Source: Paenarthrobacter nicotinovorans (GTDB lineage Bacteria > Actinomycetota > Actinomycetes > Actinomycetales > Micrococcaceae). Taken from it: a stretch of DNA of 64,000 nucleotides. Where the stretch lies: assembly GCF_007670255.1 (NCBI RefSeq), contig NZ_SZVS01000010.1, forward strand, positions 62,001 through 126,000. The letters are read 5' to 3'. The notes below the pieces were generated by a model. The model did not search any database. It had not been told where the DNA came from and was given only the letters and a program-made list of their open reading frames with translations. This document shows positions 29,509-38,649 of this stretch, piece after piece. Positions within the stretch are counted from its first letter, which is position 1. Each line of letters opens with the position of its first letter. Both the position numbers and the translations under genes were made by a program.

Positions 29509-31179
29509 TTAGTGGAAGAAGTGGCGTGCGCCGGTGAAGTACATCGTGATGCCGGCAGCGTTCGCTGCGGCAATGACTTCCTCGTCGCGGACCGAGCCAC
29601 CGGGCTGGACCACGGCGCGGACACCGGCGTCGATCAGGATCTGCAGGCCGTCAGCGAACGGGAAGAACGCATCCGAGGCTGCCACGGCACCGCGTGCACG
29701 CTCAGGCGCGTTGGCGCCGCTGGCGTTGGAGGCACCGCCGGCGCCATCGACGTCGGACTCCACCTGGACGCCCAGCGTATTGGCGCGCTCGACGGCCAGC
29801 TTGCAGGAGTCGAGGCGGTTGACCTGGCCCATGCCGATGCCCACTGCTGCGCCGTTGTCGGCCAGGAGGATGGCGTTGGACTTCGCTGCGCGGCAAGCGG
29901 TCCAGGCGAAGGCGAGGTCCGCGAGGGTCTTTTCGTCAGCGGCTTCCCCGGCGGCGAGGGTCCAGTTGGCGGGGTTGTCGCCGTCGGCGTCCACCTTGTC
30001 GCTCATCTGGACCAGGACGCCACCTGAAACCTGGCGCATCTCGGAGGGGTAGCGGCCGTAGCCTTCGGGCAGGGCGAGGAGGCGGATGTTCTTCTTCTTG
30101 GAGAGGATCTCGACGGCTTCCGGCTCGAAGTCCGGCGCGATGACAACCTCGGTGAAGATGTCGGCCACCGTGCGGGCCATGCCTGCGGTGACGGTGCGGT
30201 TGGCTGCGATGACGCCACCGAACGCGGAGACGGGGTCGCAGGCGTGTGCCTTGGCGTGGGCGTCGGCGATCGGGTCGGCAGCGTCGGCCGAACCGACAGC
30301 AACACCGCACGGGTTGGCGTGCTTGATGATGGCGACGGCGGGCTCAGCGAAGTCGAAGGCCGCGCGGAGGGCGGCATCAGCGTCGACGAAGTTGTTGTAG
30401 CTCATGGCCTTGCCGTGAAGCTGGTCAGCCTGGGCGATGCCGGCCGGAGCGGCCTTGTCAACGTAGAGCGCGGCCTGCTGGTGCGGGTTTTCGCCGTAGC
30501 GGAGGACCTCGGAGCGCTCCAGGGCCAGGCCTGCATAGGCGGGCCAGTCGATGACGCCGTCGCCGTCTTCGTCCAGGAACTGGCTGGCGGTCCAGGAAGC
30601 AACCGCATTGTCGTAGCTGGCGGTGTGGGCGAAGGCCTTCGCAGCCAGGCGACGACGGGTGTTCAGGTCAAAGCCGCCGTGGGCCGCGGCGTCGACGACA
30701 GCGCCGTAGAAGTTGGGGTCCGTGACAATGGCGACGGCGGCGTGGTTCTTCGCAGCCGAGCGCACCATGGCGGGGCCTCCGATGTCGATCTGCTCGACGA
30801 CGTCGTCCTGTGCCGCGCCGGACTTCACGGTCTCCACGAACGGGTAGAGGTTGACCACCACGAGGTCGAAGGTTTCGATCTCCATGCCGGCCAGGGTTTC
30901 CATGTGGGCCGGGACGCGACGGTCGGCCAGGATTCCGCCGTGGACGCGCGGGTGCAGGGTCTTGACGCGGCCGTCGAGCATTTCCGGGGAGCCGGTGACT
31001 TCTTCGACTTCCTTGACCGGGATGCCTGCGGCGGCGATCTTCTTGGCGGTGGAGCCGGTGGACACAATGGCGACGCCGGCTGCGTGCAGGCCCTTCGCGA
31101 GCTCCTCCAGTCCCGTCTTGTCGTAAACCGAGATCAGTGCACGGCGGATGGGAACACGGTCAAGCTGCGTCAAGCTCAC
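29509..31179 (-). CDS. purH: Bifunctional AICAR transformylase / IMP cyclohydrolase
   Basis: Last two steps of IMP synthesis. 556 residues: an N-terminal MGS-like cyclohydrolase domain ([30 protein letters not shown]) and a C-terminal transformylase domain ([23 protein letters not shown]). A Gly/Ala/Asn-rich insertion ([17 protein letters not shown]) sits in the second domain. GTG 31179 has GGAGA upstream. In many actinobacteria purH directly follows purN; here 4.8 kb of other genes and repeats separate them. Confidence 0.94.
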   Translation of the reverse strand: MSLTQLDRVPIRRALISVYDKTGLEELAKGLHAAGVAIVSTGSTAKKIAAAGIPVKEVEEVTGSPEMLDGRVKTLHPRVHGGILADRRVPAHMETLAGMEIETFDLVVVNLYPFVETVKSGAAQDDVVEQIDIGGPAMVRSAAKNHAAVAIVTDPNFYGAVVDAAAHGGFDLNTRRRLAAKAFAHTASYDNAVASWTASQFLDEDGDGVIDWPAYAGLALERSEVLRYGENPHQQAALYVDKAAPAGIAQADQLHGKAMSYNNFVDADAALRAAFDFAEPAVAIIKHANPCGVAVGSADAADPIADAHAKAHACDPVSAFGGVIAANRTVTAGMARTVADIFTEVVIAPDFEPEAVEILSKKKNIRLLALPEGYGRYPSEMRQVSGGVLVQMSDKVDADGDNPANWTLAAGEAADEKTLADLAFAWTACRAAKSNAILLADNGAAVGIGMGQVNRLDSCKLAVERANTLGVQVESDVDGAGGASNASGANAPERARGAVAASDAFFPFADGLQILIDAGVRAVVQPGGSVRDEEVIAAANAAGITMYFTGARHFFH

Positions 31180-31259
31180 AAAAGTCTCCGTCTTAGTTCG
31201 CGTAGATGTCGCGGGTGGTGTCGCGTTTGATGGGGATACGGAGAGTTTATCGTGTTTCG

Positions 31260-31470
31260 CTGCGGGGCTGGTTTTGCGTCTTTGCACCCTGCGTTGCGAG
31301 GCCCGCTTTGCGTTTCATTCCTTGCGCTTGCCACGTAAACCAGGCCCCACAAATCCACCCCCACCCTTGCGAGGCCCACTCTGCGTGCCATAGCCCCAAC
31401 GAACCACGCAAACCAGGCCCCACAAATCCACCCCCACCCTTGCGAGGCCCGCTCTGCGCAAGCAACCCGA
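31260..31470. repeat. Palindromic repeat family B, tandem cluster
   Basis: Two tandem units of 73 bp (starting at 31337 and 31410) contain AAACCAGGCCCCACAAATCC followed by CACCCTTGCGAGGCCC. Related segments precede them (GTTGCGAGGCCCGCTTTGCG at 31293 and an inverted match near 31262). The arms TTGCGAGGCCC and GGCCTGGTTTGCG are imperfect complements, so the array can fold into serial hairpins. It fills the gap between purH and the DUF559 gene. Confidence 0.75.
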
Positions 31471-31471
31471 C

Positions 31472-32401
31472 TTACGAAGGCAGGCGCCGCCACCCGCGGG
31501 ACAGCAAAGCGTCCTGGATCTTCTTTTCGGCATGGCCCCAGCCGCCCTTCATCTGGACGTCTGAGAATCGGAGCACGGTCCAGCCCAACGCCCGCAGCCG
31601 GTCGTCACGCTCAATGTCCTTGCCCCATTGGACCGGGTCTGATCGGTGGTGATCGCCTTCGTATTCGAGGGCGATCTTGTACTCCTTGTATTGCAGGTCA
31701 GGAGTCGAAATGTAGTTTCCGTGATCATCGAAGACGGGCCGCGTTACGGCAGGCTCCGGGAAACCGGCGTCGAGAATCTTTAGGCGCAAACGTGACTCCC
31801 GGGGCGAGTCGACACCGGCTCGTAGCAGAGGAAGGATAGCCCGCGCCATCCGGATGCCCTTGACCTTTGGACGGCGATCAATGACTTCTTGAATGGCTTC
31901 AATCGAGGTGAGCGGTTCCTTACGCTTAAGCAGCGCATCCCCGGCCGCTACGAGAGATGACCTCCCAAGATGTCGCGCCAGGTCCACCCAAGTCCATTCG
32001 GGCGAGGTGAGTTGGACTCCATTGACCAACCGGACATCCCTGGCCAGGAGCGGCGCCCGATGTCCGACGACGCCGCGGCGCTTCACCCGACCGATCTCGT
32101 GCCTGCGAGTGACGTGGATCGGCCCTGTTGCCCCCTCGTCTTCCAGGTACATCGGTAGCGGGATTGACCACAACAGAGCTGCCGTGATGTGGCTGACTGC
32201 GCATCTCGGAGTGACAGCCGTGTGCAGCCGAGCCACCATGGCAAGATCGCGCTCGTCTGCCTTGGCCAGTCGAATGCCACGACTGGGGGTTACGAGCCCA
32301 CTGGCTTGGAGCCGCCAACGAGGCACACCAGCGGCATAGGCCTCAGCGACCAGGAAGCCACGGGGGTCAACGTTTACCGGCAAAGGCTTGGGTTTCCGCA
32401 T
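31472..32401 (-). CDS. DUF559-type protein (AbiEi/Vsr-like nuclease fold)
   Basis: Protein of about 309 residues with an AbiEi-like N-terminal half (winged-helix region, then AVSHITAALLWSIPLP) and a C-terminal DUF559 domain with the restriction-like core: ESRLRLKILDAGFPEP, TPDLQYKEYKIALEYEGDHH and LRALGWTVLRFSD. The D-x(n)-E-x-E arrangement suggests a nuclease fold. Such proteins are common in actinobacteria without a known role. ATG 32401 is preferred; 32434 is in frame. It lies between two clusters of repeat family B. Confidence 0.75.
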   Translation of the reverse strand: MRKPKPLPVNVDPRGFLVAEAYAAGVPRWRLQASGLVTPSRGIRLAKADERDLAMVARLHTAVTPRCAVSHITAALLWSIPLPMYLEDEGATGPIHVTRRHEIGRVKRRGVVGHRAPLLARDVRLVNGVQLTSPEWTWVDLARHLGRSSLVAAGDALLKRKEPLTSIEAIQEVIDRRPKVKGIRMARAILPLLRAGVDSPRESRLRLKILDAGFPEPAVTRPVFDDHGNYISTPDLQYKEYKIALEYEGDHHRSDPVQWGKDIERDDRLRALGWTVLRFSDVQMKGGWGHAEKKIQDALLSRGWRRLPS

Positions 32402-32489
32402 TGAACAATGCTCGCCGGAAACGATGGTCCGCATTCAGTTATCCACAGAAGTCGCGCCCATAAGGGGGTGACACTTCTCCTCCACAGAC

Positions 32490-32624
32490 GTTGCGAGGCC
32501 CGCTTTGCGCGGCAAACCCACGCCTAAGCACGCAGAGCAGGCCTCACAACGAGAGAGCCGCGCGTTGCGAGGCCAGCTTTGCGCGGCAAACCCACGCCTA
32601 AGCACGCAGAGCAGGCCCCGCAAC
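32490..32624. repeat. Palindromic repeat family B, two units
   Basis: Two 61-bp units, 32490-32550 and 32564-32624, spaced 74 bp. Each has a left arm GTTGCGAGGCCNGCTTTGCG and a complementary right arm CGCAGAGCAGGCC...CAAC around CGGCAAACCCACGCCTAAG. They lie just upstream of the sugar kinase gene. Confidence 0.85.
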
Positions 32625-32637
32625 ATAGGGTTGAGCC

Positions 32638-33585
32638 ATGGAATCCCCCAATGAGGTCATTCTTGTCGCCGATGTAGGGAAGAGCCGCTGCCGCGTGGAA
32701 CTGCGCAGAGGTGACGAGCTGCTGGGCGCCGCCGATCAACACGGCTTCCCCGGGGTACACGTGGACAACGGGCCCACCCAAGCGTTCGATCTCCTCCTAG
32801 AGACAGTCAGCCTGCTCCCGCCCGGGCTCCCGGTCAGCACCCTGACGGGAATCGGTGCGGCCGTGGCGGGCGTGGAAGCATCAGCCGAAAAGTCCCGCGA
32901 GCTGGCCACCATGCTCTCGCAGAGGTTCGGTGTCCCGGCGGCTGTCCTCTCCGATGCCACGGCCGCACAGCTCGGTGCTCTCCAGGGCGCGCCCGGAACT
33001 ACGTTGATAGTGGGAACAGGCGCCGTCGCGTTCCGTTTTGACCAGGCCGGCATCCTGCACCGTGCCGACGGTTGGGGACCCTACCTTGGCGATCAAGGCA
33101 GCGGGCGCTGGATCGGCCAACGTGGTTTGCAGGCAGTTCTTGAAGCGCACGACGGCGGCCCCTCCACGTCGTTGTCGGCTGCGGCCGGGGCTCTGGTGGA
33201 GTCGCCGGAGCAGCTGCCGGGATGGCTGGCGGAACAGGAAAACCCGTACAGGGCGATGGCCCGGTTCGCCCCGTTGGTTCTGCACGCAGCGGAGGCGGGT
33301 GACGCCGTCGCGCATGAAATCATCGGGCAGGCATGCCGCATCCTGACCCGCACCGTCCAGCTCGCGTCCGGCGGCGAAGACGCCTCACCGCGCGTTGCGC
33401 TGCTGGGAGGCGTGGTCAGTTCAGAGTTCTTCGCCGAGCTCTTGCGGAAGTCCCTGGCTTCGGCTGGGATTGAGGTGGTGGCCCCGCTCGGCGATGGCTT
33501 GGACGGCGCTGCCCTCGCTGCGACGCGCCGCGGGCTCATCCAGGAAAGGTACATCCACCGTGACGGAACAAACTGGCCCGACTGA
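32638..33585 (+). CDS. BadF/BadG-type sugar kinase (likely N-acetylglucosamine kinase)
   Basis: ASKHA-fold kinase of the BadF/BadG/BcrA/BcrD group, 315 residues, with phosphate-1 loop VADVGKSRCRVEL, phosphate-2 VGTGAVAFRF, GWGPYLGDQGSGRWIG and adenosine motif LLGGVVSS. Overlapping murQ by 26 nt indicates joint use of amino sugars from cell-wall turnover: phosphorylation of GlcNAc or MurNAc before MurQ acts (inference). Starts right after repeat family B. Confidence 0.82.
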   Translation: MESPNEVILVADVGKSRCRVELRRGDELLGAADQHGFPGVHVDNGPTQAFDLLLETVSLLPPGLPVSTLTGIGAAVAGVEASAEKSRELATMLSQRFGVPAAVLSDATAAQLGALQGAPGTTLIVGTGAVAFRFDQAGILHRADGWGPYLGDQGSGRWIGQRGLQAVLEAHDGGPSTSLSAAAGALVESPEQLPGWLAEQENPYRAMARFAPLVLHAAEAGDAVAHEIIGQACRILTRTVQLASGGEDASPRVALLGGVVSSEFFAELLRKSLASAGIEVVAPLGDGLDGAALAATRRGLIQERYIHRDGTNWPD

Positions 33586-34510
33586 CGCGGACAAACTCGC
33601 GGACCTCCGTACGGAGCTTGCCGGGCTGCAGACCGAAGCCGCGGCCGAGAACCTCAAGGACCTGGACATCCTGGGCACCGAGGAACTTGTTTCCGCCATG
33701 CTTGCCCACAGTGCAGGAGTACACGCGGCCGTTGAAGCGGCCAGCGACGCCATCGTGAAAACGGTCGACGCCGTTGCGGAGCGACTCCAGCGCGGGGGTC
33801 GCCTCTTGTACGTCGGAGCCGGGACGGCCGGGCGGCTGGGTGTGCTCGACGCGAGCGAGTGCCCGCCGACCTTCGGCACCCCACCGGGACTCGTCGTCGG
33901 ACTTATCGCGGGCGGCACCCAGGCGATCCAGAAGCCCGTTGAGTATGCCGAGGACAACGCAACGGCCGGCGCGCGGGACCTGCACGATATCAACGTGACG
34001 GAAGCGGACGCCGTCGTGGGTATTACCGCCTCGGGGAGGACGCCATACGTGATCGGCGCGCTGGAGGAGGCACGGAAGAAGGGTGCGTTCACGGCGTCTC
34101 TGGCGTGCAACAAGGGCTCGGCCGTGAGCCATCTGGCGGATGTGGCGATCGAGGTGGTTGTGGGCCCGGAGTTCATCGCGGGTTCAACCAGGCTCAATTC
34201 GGGGACTGCGCAGAAACTTGTCCTCAACATGATCAGCACGCTGGTGATGGTGAAACTGGGCAAGACCTACGGCAACCTCATGGTGGATCTGCGGGCAACC
34301 AACGAGAAACTGTTGGCCCGCTCCCAGCGCACCGTGCAGCATGCGACTGGTGTCTCCGCCGAGGAAGCCGCTGCGGCGCTGGACTCGGTGGGCGGATCGG
34401 TGAAGGCAGCTATTTTGGTGGTTCTCACGGGTATCGACGCCGCCCAGGCAAAGGGTGCCCTCGAAGAAGCCGGCGGTTTCCTGCGGCGGGCCATCGAGAA
34501 CCAGAAGTAA
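33560..34510 (+). CDS. murQ: N-acetylmuramic acid 6-phosphate etherase
   Basis: Cleaves the lactyl ether of MurNAc-6-phosphate to GlcNAc-6-phosphate and lactate. 316 residues, SIS fold, with LLYVGAGTAGRLGVLDASEC near residue 80 and ITASGRTPYVIGAL and NSGTAQKLVLNMISTLVMV later, all family hallmarks. GTG 33560 is chosen because AGGAAAGG precedes it; the frame upstream runs inside the kinase gene. Followed 40 bp later by an MFS transporter. Confidence 0.93.
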   Translation: MTEQTGPTDADKLADLRTELAGLQTEAAAENLKDLDILGTEELVSAMLAHSAGVHAAVEAASDAIVKTVDAVAERLQRGGRLLYVGAGTAGRLGVLDASECPPTFGTPPGLVVGLIAGGTQAIQKPVEYAEDNATAGARDLHDINVTEADAVVGITASGRTPYVIGALEEARKKGAFTASLACNKGSAVSHLADVAIEVVVGPEFIAGSTRLNSGTAQKLVLNMISTLVMVKLGKTYGNLMVDLRATNEKLLARSQRTVQHATGVSAEEAAAALDSVGGSVKAAILVVLTGIDAAQAKGALEEAGGFLRRAIENQK

Positions 34511-34550
34511 CGTTGCCCCGCAGCGCATAAAGTTGCATGCAGGAGGCCCA

Positions 34551-35903
34551 ATGAATACATACACTGCCGTACCCAGCGGCGAGCAAGTAGTGCAGGAACT
34601 GCCGTGGCGGTGGAAGGTCCAGGGAAGGATTTTCCTGATCGGCGGGCTCGGGTTCATGTTCGATGCCTGGGATGTCACGCTGAACGGCATCCTCATCCCG
34701 CTGCTGTCCAAGCACTGGTCGCTGCAGCCGGCTGACGCAGCGTGGATCGGCACGGCAAACCTCATTGGCATGGCTGTGGGTGCGTTCGCGTGGGGCACCA
34801 TCGCGGACACCATCGGGCGCAAGAAGGCCTTCACCGCCACCCTCCTGATTTTCAGCATTTTCACGGTCCTTGGTGCGTTCTCGCCGGACATCGTGTGGTT
34901 CTGCATCTTCCGCTTCATGGCCGGCTTCGGTTTGGGTGGCTGCATCCCCGTGGACTACGCCCTGGTGGGTGAGTTCACGCCGCGTAAGCAACGCGGCAAA
35001 GTCCTGACGGCCATGGATGGCTGGTGGCCCGTCGGCGCGGCTTTGTGCGGCTTTGTTTCGGCCGGGCTCGTGGCTCTGTACGGGGATTGGCGGCTCACCA
35101 TGCTGGTCATGGTGATCCCGGCGCTCCTGGTTTTCTGGGTCCGACGTTCAGTGCCCGAGTCCCCGTTGTTCCTGATACGGGCCGGTCGCAGGGCCGAGGC
35201 TGCCGCCGTGATTGACGGACTGGTTGAAGCAACCGGGGCCTCTCCGCGCGCCTACAGCCTCCCCGATCCGCAAGCTGCTCCCCGCCTGTCCCCTGGCAGC
35301 GCCTGGGCCCAGCTCCGCAACATCTGGGCGTTCAACTGGAAAATCACCACGGCGGCGTGGGCCCTCTTCTTCTCCGTGCTCCTGGTCTACTACCTGTCCC
35401 TCACGTGGATGCCGCGCATTCTCATTGGTGCAGGGTTCGAAGAGTACAAGGCGTTCGTCACGACGGCGGGCATGGCCGCCGTCGGCCTTTTGGGCGTGGT
35501 GGTCGCGGCGGTCCTGGTGGAGCGCGTGGGACGCAAGTGGATCCTGGCCATCACCGGCCCGCTGTCCGCGCTGACGCTGGTGATCGTGGCGTTGGTAGTC
35601 GATGTGCCTTCCGCCGCGGTGTTCTGGCTGCTCACGTTCGGCTTCGTGGTGCAGGTGGCAATTCCCGTCCTGTACGCCTACGTGTCCGAGCTCTATCCGA
35701 CCGAGCTGCGCGGCTCGGGATTCGGGTGGGCGTCGACGTTCTCCCGCATTGGCGCAGGCTTTGGACCGCTGGTGTTTGCCTCGTTCTTCTGGCCGGAGTT
35801 CGGACTGGCGACGTCCTTTGCCCTGGCAGGTGGGCTCGTGCTGTTGTCCGTGCTGTGGATGGCCTTCTTCGCCCCGGAGACCAAGCAGCGCGAGCTCTCG
35901 TAG
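34551..35903 (+). CDS. MFS transporter of the MurNAc recycling cassette
   Basis: Major facilitator of about 12 helices, 450 residues. Signature motifs are GTIADTIGRKKAF between helices 2 and 3, GGCIPVDYALVGEFTPRKQRG after helix 4, and VERVGRKW in the second half; the sugar/aromatic-acid branch is likely. AGGAGG precedes ATG 34551. Position after murQ suggests uptake of an amino sugar such as MurNAc. Repeat A3 follows immediately. Confidence 0.85.
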   Translation: MNTYTAVPSGEQVVQELPWRWKVQGRIFLIGGLGFMFDAWDVTLNGILIPLLSKHWSLQPADAAWIGTANLIGMAVGAFAWGTIADTIGRKKAFTATLLIFSIFTVLGAFSPDIVWFCIFRFMAGFGLGGCIPVDYALVGEFTPRKQRGKVLTAMDGWWPVGAALCGFVSAGLVALYGDWRLTMLVMVIPALLVFWVRRSVPESPLFLIRAGRRAEAAAVIDGLVEATGASPRAYSLPDPQAAPRLSPGSAWAQLRNIWAFNWKITTAAWALFFSVLLVYYLSLTWMPRILIGAGFEEYKAFVTTAGMAAVGLLGVVVAAVLVERVGRKWILAITGPLSALTLVIVALVVDVPSAAVFWLLTFGFVVQVAIPVLYAYVSELYPTELRGSGFGWASTFSRIGAGFGPLVFASFFWPEFGLATSFALAGGLVLLSVLWMAFFAPETKQRELS

Positions 35904-35970
35904 TCCAACCAGGGGACAGATCCGGGCCCAATGAAGCGTCAGTGGAGCGTTTGCTGCCCCCTACTTGGGT
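35904..35970. repeat. Palindromic intergenic repeat family A, copy 3 (divergent)
   Basis: 67-bp element: TCCAACCAGGGGACAGA and TTGCTGCCCCCTACTTGGGT as arms, with a different centre from copies 1 and 2. It lies between convergent MFS and purN genes and overlaps the last codons and stop of purN. Confidence 0.7.
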
Positions 35971-36533
35971 AGGGCGGCGGCGAGGTCGGCGAGGGTCTGG
36001 ACCAACAGACGGCGCTCCACTACCTTGATGCGCTCGTGCAGAGTTTCCTCGGTGTCCTCGGGAAGCACAGTGACAGCTTCCTGGGCAATGATGGGTCCCG
36101 TGTCCACGCCTGCGTCGGCCCAGTGAACCGTGCAGCCGGTGACCTTTACTCCGTAGGCCATGGCGTCGCGGACTCCGTGTGCACCGGGGAACGAGGGCAG
36201 CAGGGCCGGGTGGGTATTGACGTACTTGCCGTCGAAGGCATCGATGAAGTCGGCGCTCACGATCCGCATGAAGCCGGAGGAAACCACAACATCGGGCTCG
36301 TAGGAAAGAACTTTGTCGCGCAAGGCAGCATCCCACTCGGCGCGGGTTTCGAAGGAGTTGAAGTTGACCACGAACGTCTCGATGCCGGCCTCGTCAGAGC
36401 GTTCCACACCATAGGTGTCGGGACGATCGGCGCCCACCGCGGCAATCTCGACATCCAGCTCACCCGACTTCACGGCGTCGATGACTGCCTGAAGATTGGA
36501 ACCGGTACCGGAGACGAGGACAACAATGCGCAT
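35961..36533 (-). CDS. purN: Phosphoribosylglycinamide formyltransferase
   Basis: Transfers formyl from 10-formyl-THF to GAR in purine synthesis; 190 residues. SGTGSNLQAVI at the start binds the phosphate; the catalytic set is in YVNTHPALLPSFPG (Asn, His) and DAGVDTGPII (Asp). The stop codon lies within repeat A3. The gene is on the same strand as purH and the PerM-type gene, but separated from both. Confidence 0.95.
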   Translation of the reverse strand: MRIVVLVSGTGSNLQAVIDAVKSGELDVEIAAVGADRPDTYGVERSDEAGIETFVVNFNSFETRAEWDAALRDKVLSYEPDVVVSSGFMRIVSADFIDAFDGKYVNTHPALLPSFPGAHGVRDAMAYGVKVTGCTVHWADAGVDTGPIIAQEAVTVLPEDTEETLHERIKVVERRLLVQTLADLAAALPK

Positions 36534-36571
36534 TGCACTAGCTTATGGGCGGCTCGCGTAGGCTGGAAAAC

Positions 36572-36994
36572 ATGAATCCCGACGTCGGTTCCGCGCCGAA
36601 CCAGCAACCTCGCTCCGAGGCTGAAAAGTCCGCCCTCGGTGTGACCCAGATCCTGTTCCGCGCCTTCCTTTTTTCGGCGGTGGGAGCGTTCTTCGTGTTC
36701 TCCCTGAACGTGAACTACGTGTGGTTGAGCGGGATCCTGACGGTCGCGGCGTTGGTGCTGGGCATCGTGGTGCTGGTGCGGACCATCAAGTACAAGCACC
36801 CCCGCCTGATTCTGTTCGGCACGATCTCGGGGTTGGTGGTGACGGCCATCATGTGCCTGCTGGTTCTGACGTCAGCCCTCTTCTTCCGGCAGGTCAGCAC
36901 CTACCAGGATTGCGCCCGCTCAGCGTTGACCGAGTCGGCCAAGACACAGTGCCTGATGCAGCTCGAGAAGTCCATGCCGGGGTCGCTCAGGTAG
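36572..36994 (+). CDS. Conserved membrane protein, three helices
   Basis: Unassigned 140-residue protein with three hydrophobic segments (about 22-40, 45-65 and 80-103) and a C-terminal soluble tail with two Cys (STYQDCARSALTESAKTQCL). The layout resembles DUF4190-type actinobacterial proteins, but this is not certain. ATG 36572 chosen because purN reads away on the other strand. It lies between purN and the PerM-type gene, on the opposite strand to both. Confidence 0.65.
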   Translation: MNPDVGSAPNQQPRSEAEKSALGVTQILFRAFLFSAVGAFFVFSLNVNYVWLSGILTVAALVLGIVVLVRTIKYKHPRLILFGTISGLVVTAIMCLLVLTSALFFRQVSTYQDCARSALTESAKTQCLMQLEKSMPGSLR

Positions 36995-37018
36995 CCCGAC
37001 GCTACTGCAGCTGACCGC

Positions 37019-38350
37019 TCAGGCGTGCTCGTCGTCGTACGCGTTTTCTTCCAGGTTCGCCTCGCGCAGCTTCTGGCTGCGTTCCAGCCACGGCCCCACT
37101 GCGTAGCCAATTACGACGCCGATCCCCACTTCCGCGGCCAGCCAGACTGCCGTCCACAACGGGTGGGGTCCGATCTCCGTGAGCCTCCCAATGCCGGCGG
37201 AACCACGCGCGATCCAGGCCAGAGCCCCGCCGAGCAGGCCCGCGACGGCGCCGACGAAGGCTCCGAGGAAGAGAGTCGAAACAGTGGCCGTGAACCAGCG
37301 GGCCTTGATCTTGATGGAGAGCCACTCATCAAAATGGTTTTCGCCCTCCCGCAGGAACCACCAGCCGGCAAGGACTCCTGCCACAACAGGCAACGCCAGT
37401 GCCATGGCCCCAAAATCGAGCTGGCCGGCGGGCAGGCTGCCAAGGATGGGAACGGCGGGAAGGGGTCCCACGGCGGTGCCCAACGGACCGGCCGTGGAGC
37501 CGATGCCGAGCGAGAAACCCGCCCCCGAGGACCACGCCAAGGCGAAGATCACCAGGTTTGGCAGGAAGCCAAGCTGTGCGATGGTGAGCACGGCACCGCC
37601 CAGGGCTCCGGCTTTCAGGCCTTCATACACGGCGATGATGTCGGTCCAGTGCCACACGATGGTGACGGCCAGCAGCACAGCCGACAGGCACACGGCGGCC
37701 ATGGCTGCCACGAAACCGGCCTTCAGCGCAGAGCCGACGTACGAGCCGGCCCACCGCGAGTGCTGGCTGGTCTTGGCGAGCCAGGCGACGGCGTCGACGC
37801 CGATCAGCCGGCTCCACGAGCCTGCCTCGCGTCGGGCGCCAACGATCATGCCCAAGCCAAAGGAGATGAGCGGGAGGGCCATGGCCAACCACAGGTTGAT
37901 GACGACTTCAGTAGTGCGGCACACGAATCCCGTGGCGGCGCCGAAGGCCGCGTAGACAAGGAAGGCGCCGAAGAACGCCTGCCACAGCTGGTCGGTGTAG
38001 GAGGCGCGGGCCAGCCGACGGCCCGCCCGCCATGCCAGCAGGAACGGAATGAGCGTCAGGCCCAGGGGAATCAGGGAAAGCAGCCCTGATCCCGGCTGTG
38101 CGGCGGTGCCGATGTTCACATGAGCGAGCTCCAAGGGAACTCCATGGATCAGCAACCATGCCTGGCCGCCGAGCCGTGCCAGGGAATCGACATTGCGGTC
38201 CTGGAAACCGTCGGTTGCCCAGACCCCGACCAGCGGAAGCACCACCACGATGGCGGAAATGAACGCAGCTTGGGCCGCTTCCAAACCACCCTGTAGCCAA
38301 AGGGGCATAGGGAGGCCACGGTTTCCGGTCTGATCAGCGCGCAGTTTCAT
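37019..38350 (-). CDS. DUF6350 / PerM-type multi-pass membrane protein
   Basis: Integral membrane protein, about 443 residues and 9-10 helices. Gene order beside purN and purH matches Mycobacterium tuberculosis perM (Rv0955), linked to cell division and membrane integrity; segments such as GTAAQPGSGLLSLIPLGLTLIPFLLAWRAGRR are conserved in the family. ATG 38350 is preferred over a GTG 18 bp upstream. The C-terminus is acidic (EENAYDDEHA). Confidence 0.8.
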   Translation of the reverse strand: MKLRADQTGNRGLPMPLWLQGGLEAAQAAFISAIVVVLPLVGVWATDGFQDRNVDSLARLGGQAWLLIHGVPLELAHVNIGTAAQPGSGLLSLIPLGLTLIPFLLAWRAGRRLARASYTDQLWQAFFGAFLVYAAFGAATGFVCRTTEVVINLWLAMALPLISFGLGMIVGARREAGSWSRLIGVDAVAWLAKTSQHSRWAGSYVGSALKAGFVAAMAAVCLSAVLLAVTIVWHWTDIIAVYEGLKAGALGGAVLTIAQLGFLPNLVIFALAWSSGAGFSLGIGSTAGPLGTAVGPLPAVPILGSLPAGQLDFGAMALALPVVAGVLAGWWFLREGENHFDEWLSIKIKARWFTATVSTLFLGAFVGAVAGLLGGALAWIARGSAGIGRLTEIGPHPLWTAVWLAAEVGIGVVIGYAVGPWLERSQKLREANLEENAYDDEHA

Positions 38351-38440
38351 CGTGATCCATCGTGCCACGGCCAGCTCTCCAAGCCCGTCAGGCGCCCCTG
38401 AAATACCGCGAATTCCAGCGCTTTTTCCTGTAGGCCGCCG

Positions 38441-38620
38441 TAAGATGGGAGGTGTTCTCGCGGGGCAGGCGAGCGCCCCCGGTTGATATTGAAGGCCCGG
38501 AAAAATCGAAGCCGGGAACTAGGAGCGGCCAATGAATAGGTGTCACAACTTCTAACAGAAAGTCGTACTAGCAGCTGGTGCAGCCGCCTTAGGATTTTTC
38601 CCAGGCTGCACCAGCCTTCT
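38441..38620 (+). ncRNA. Candidate short transcript with leader-peptide-like ORF and hairpin
   Basis: A -10-like TAAGAT (38441-38446) precedes a small hairpin, then AGGAG (38521) at good distance from ATG 38532 opening the 7-codon ORF MNRCHNF (stop 38553-38555). A perfect 12-bp stem (GCTGGTGCAGCC/GGCTGCACCAGC, 38574-38615) followed by CTTCTT ends the unit. This looks like a leader peptide with attenuator, but no gene follows on this strand. The alternative is a small RNA or a remnant leader. Confidence 0.35.
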
Positions 38621-38649
38621 TATGCACAGGCTGAGTACCGTACCCCCAC

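Noticed and set aside
31260..32624. Repeat arrays considered as a CRISPR
   Set aside because: Units are adjacent palindromes without unique spacers of constant length, and no cas genes are near.
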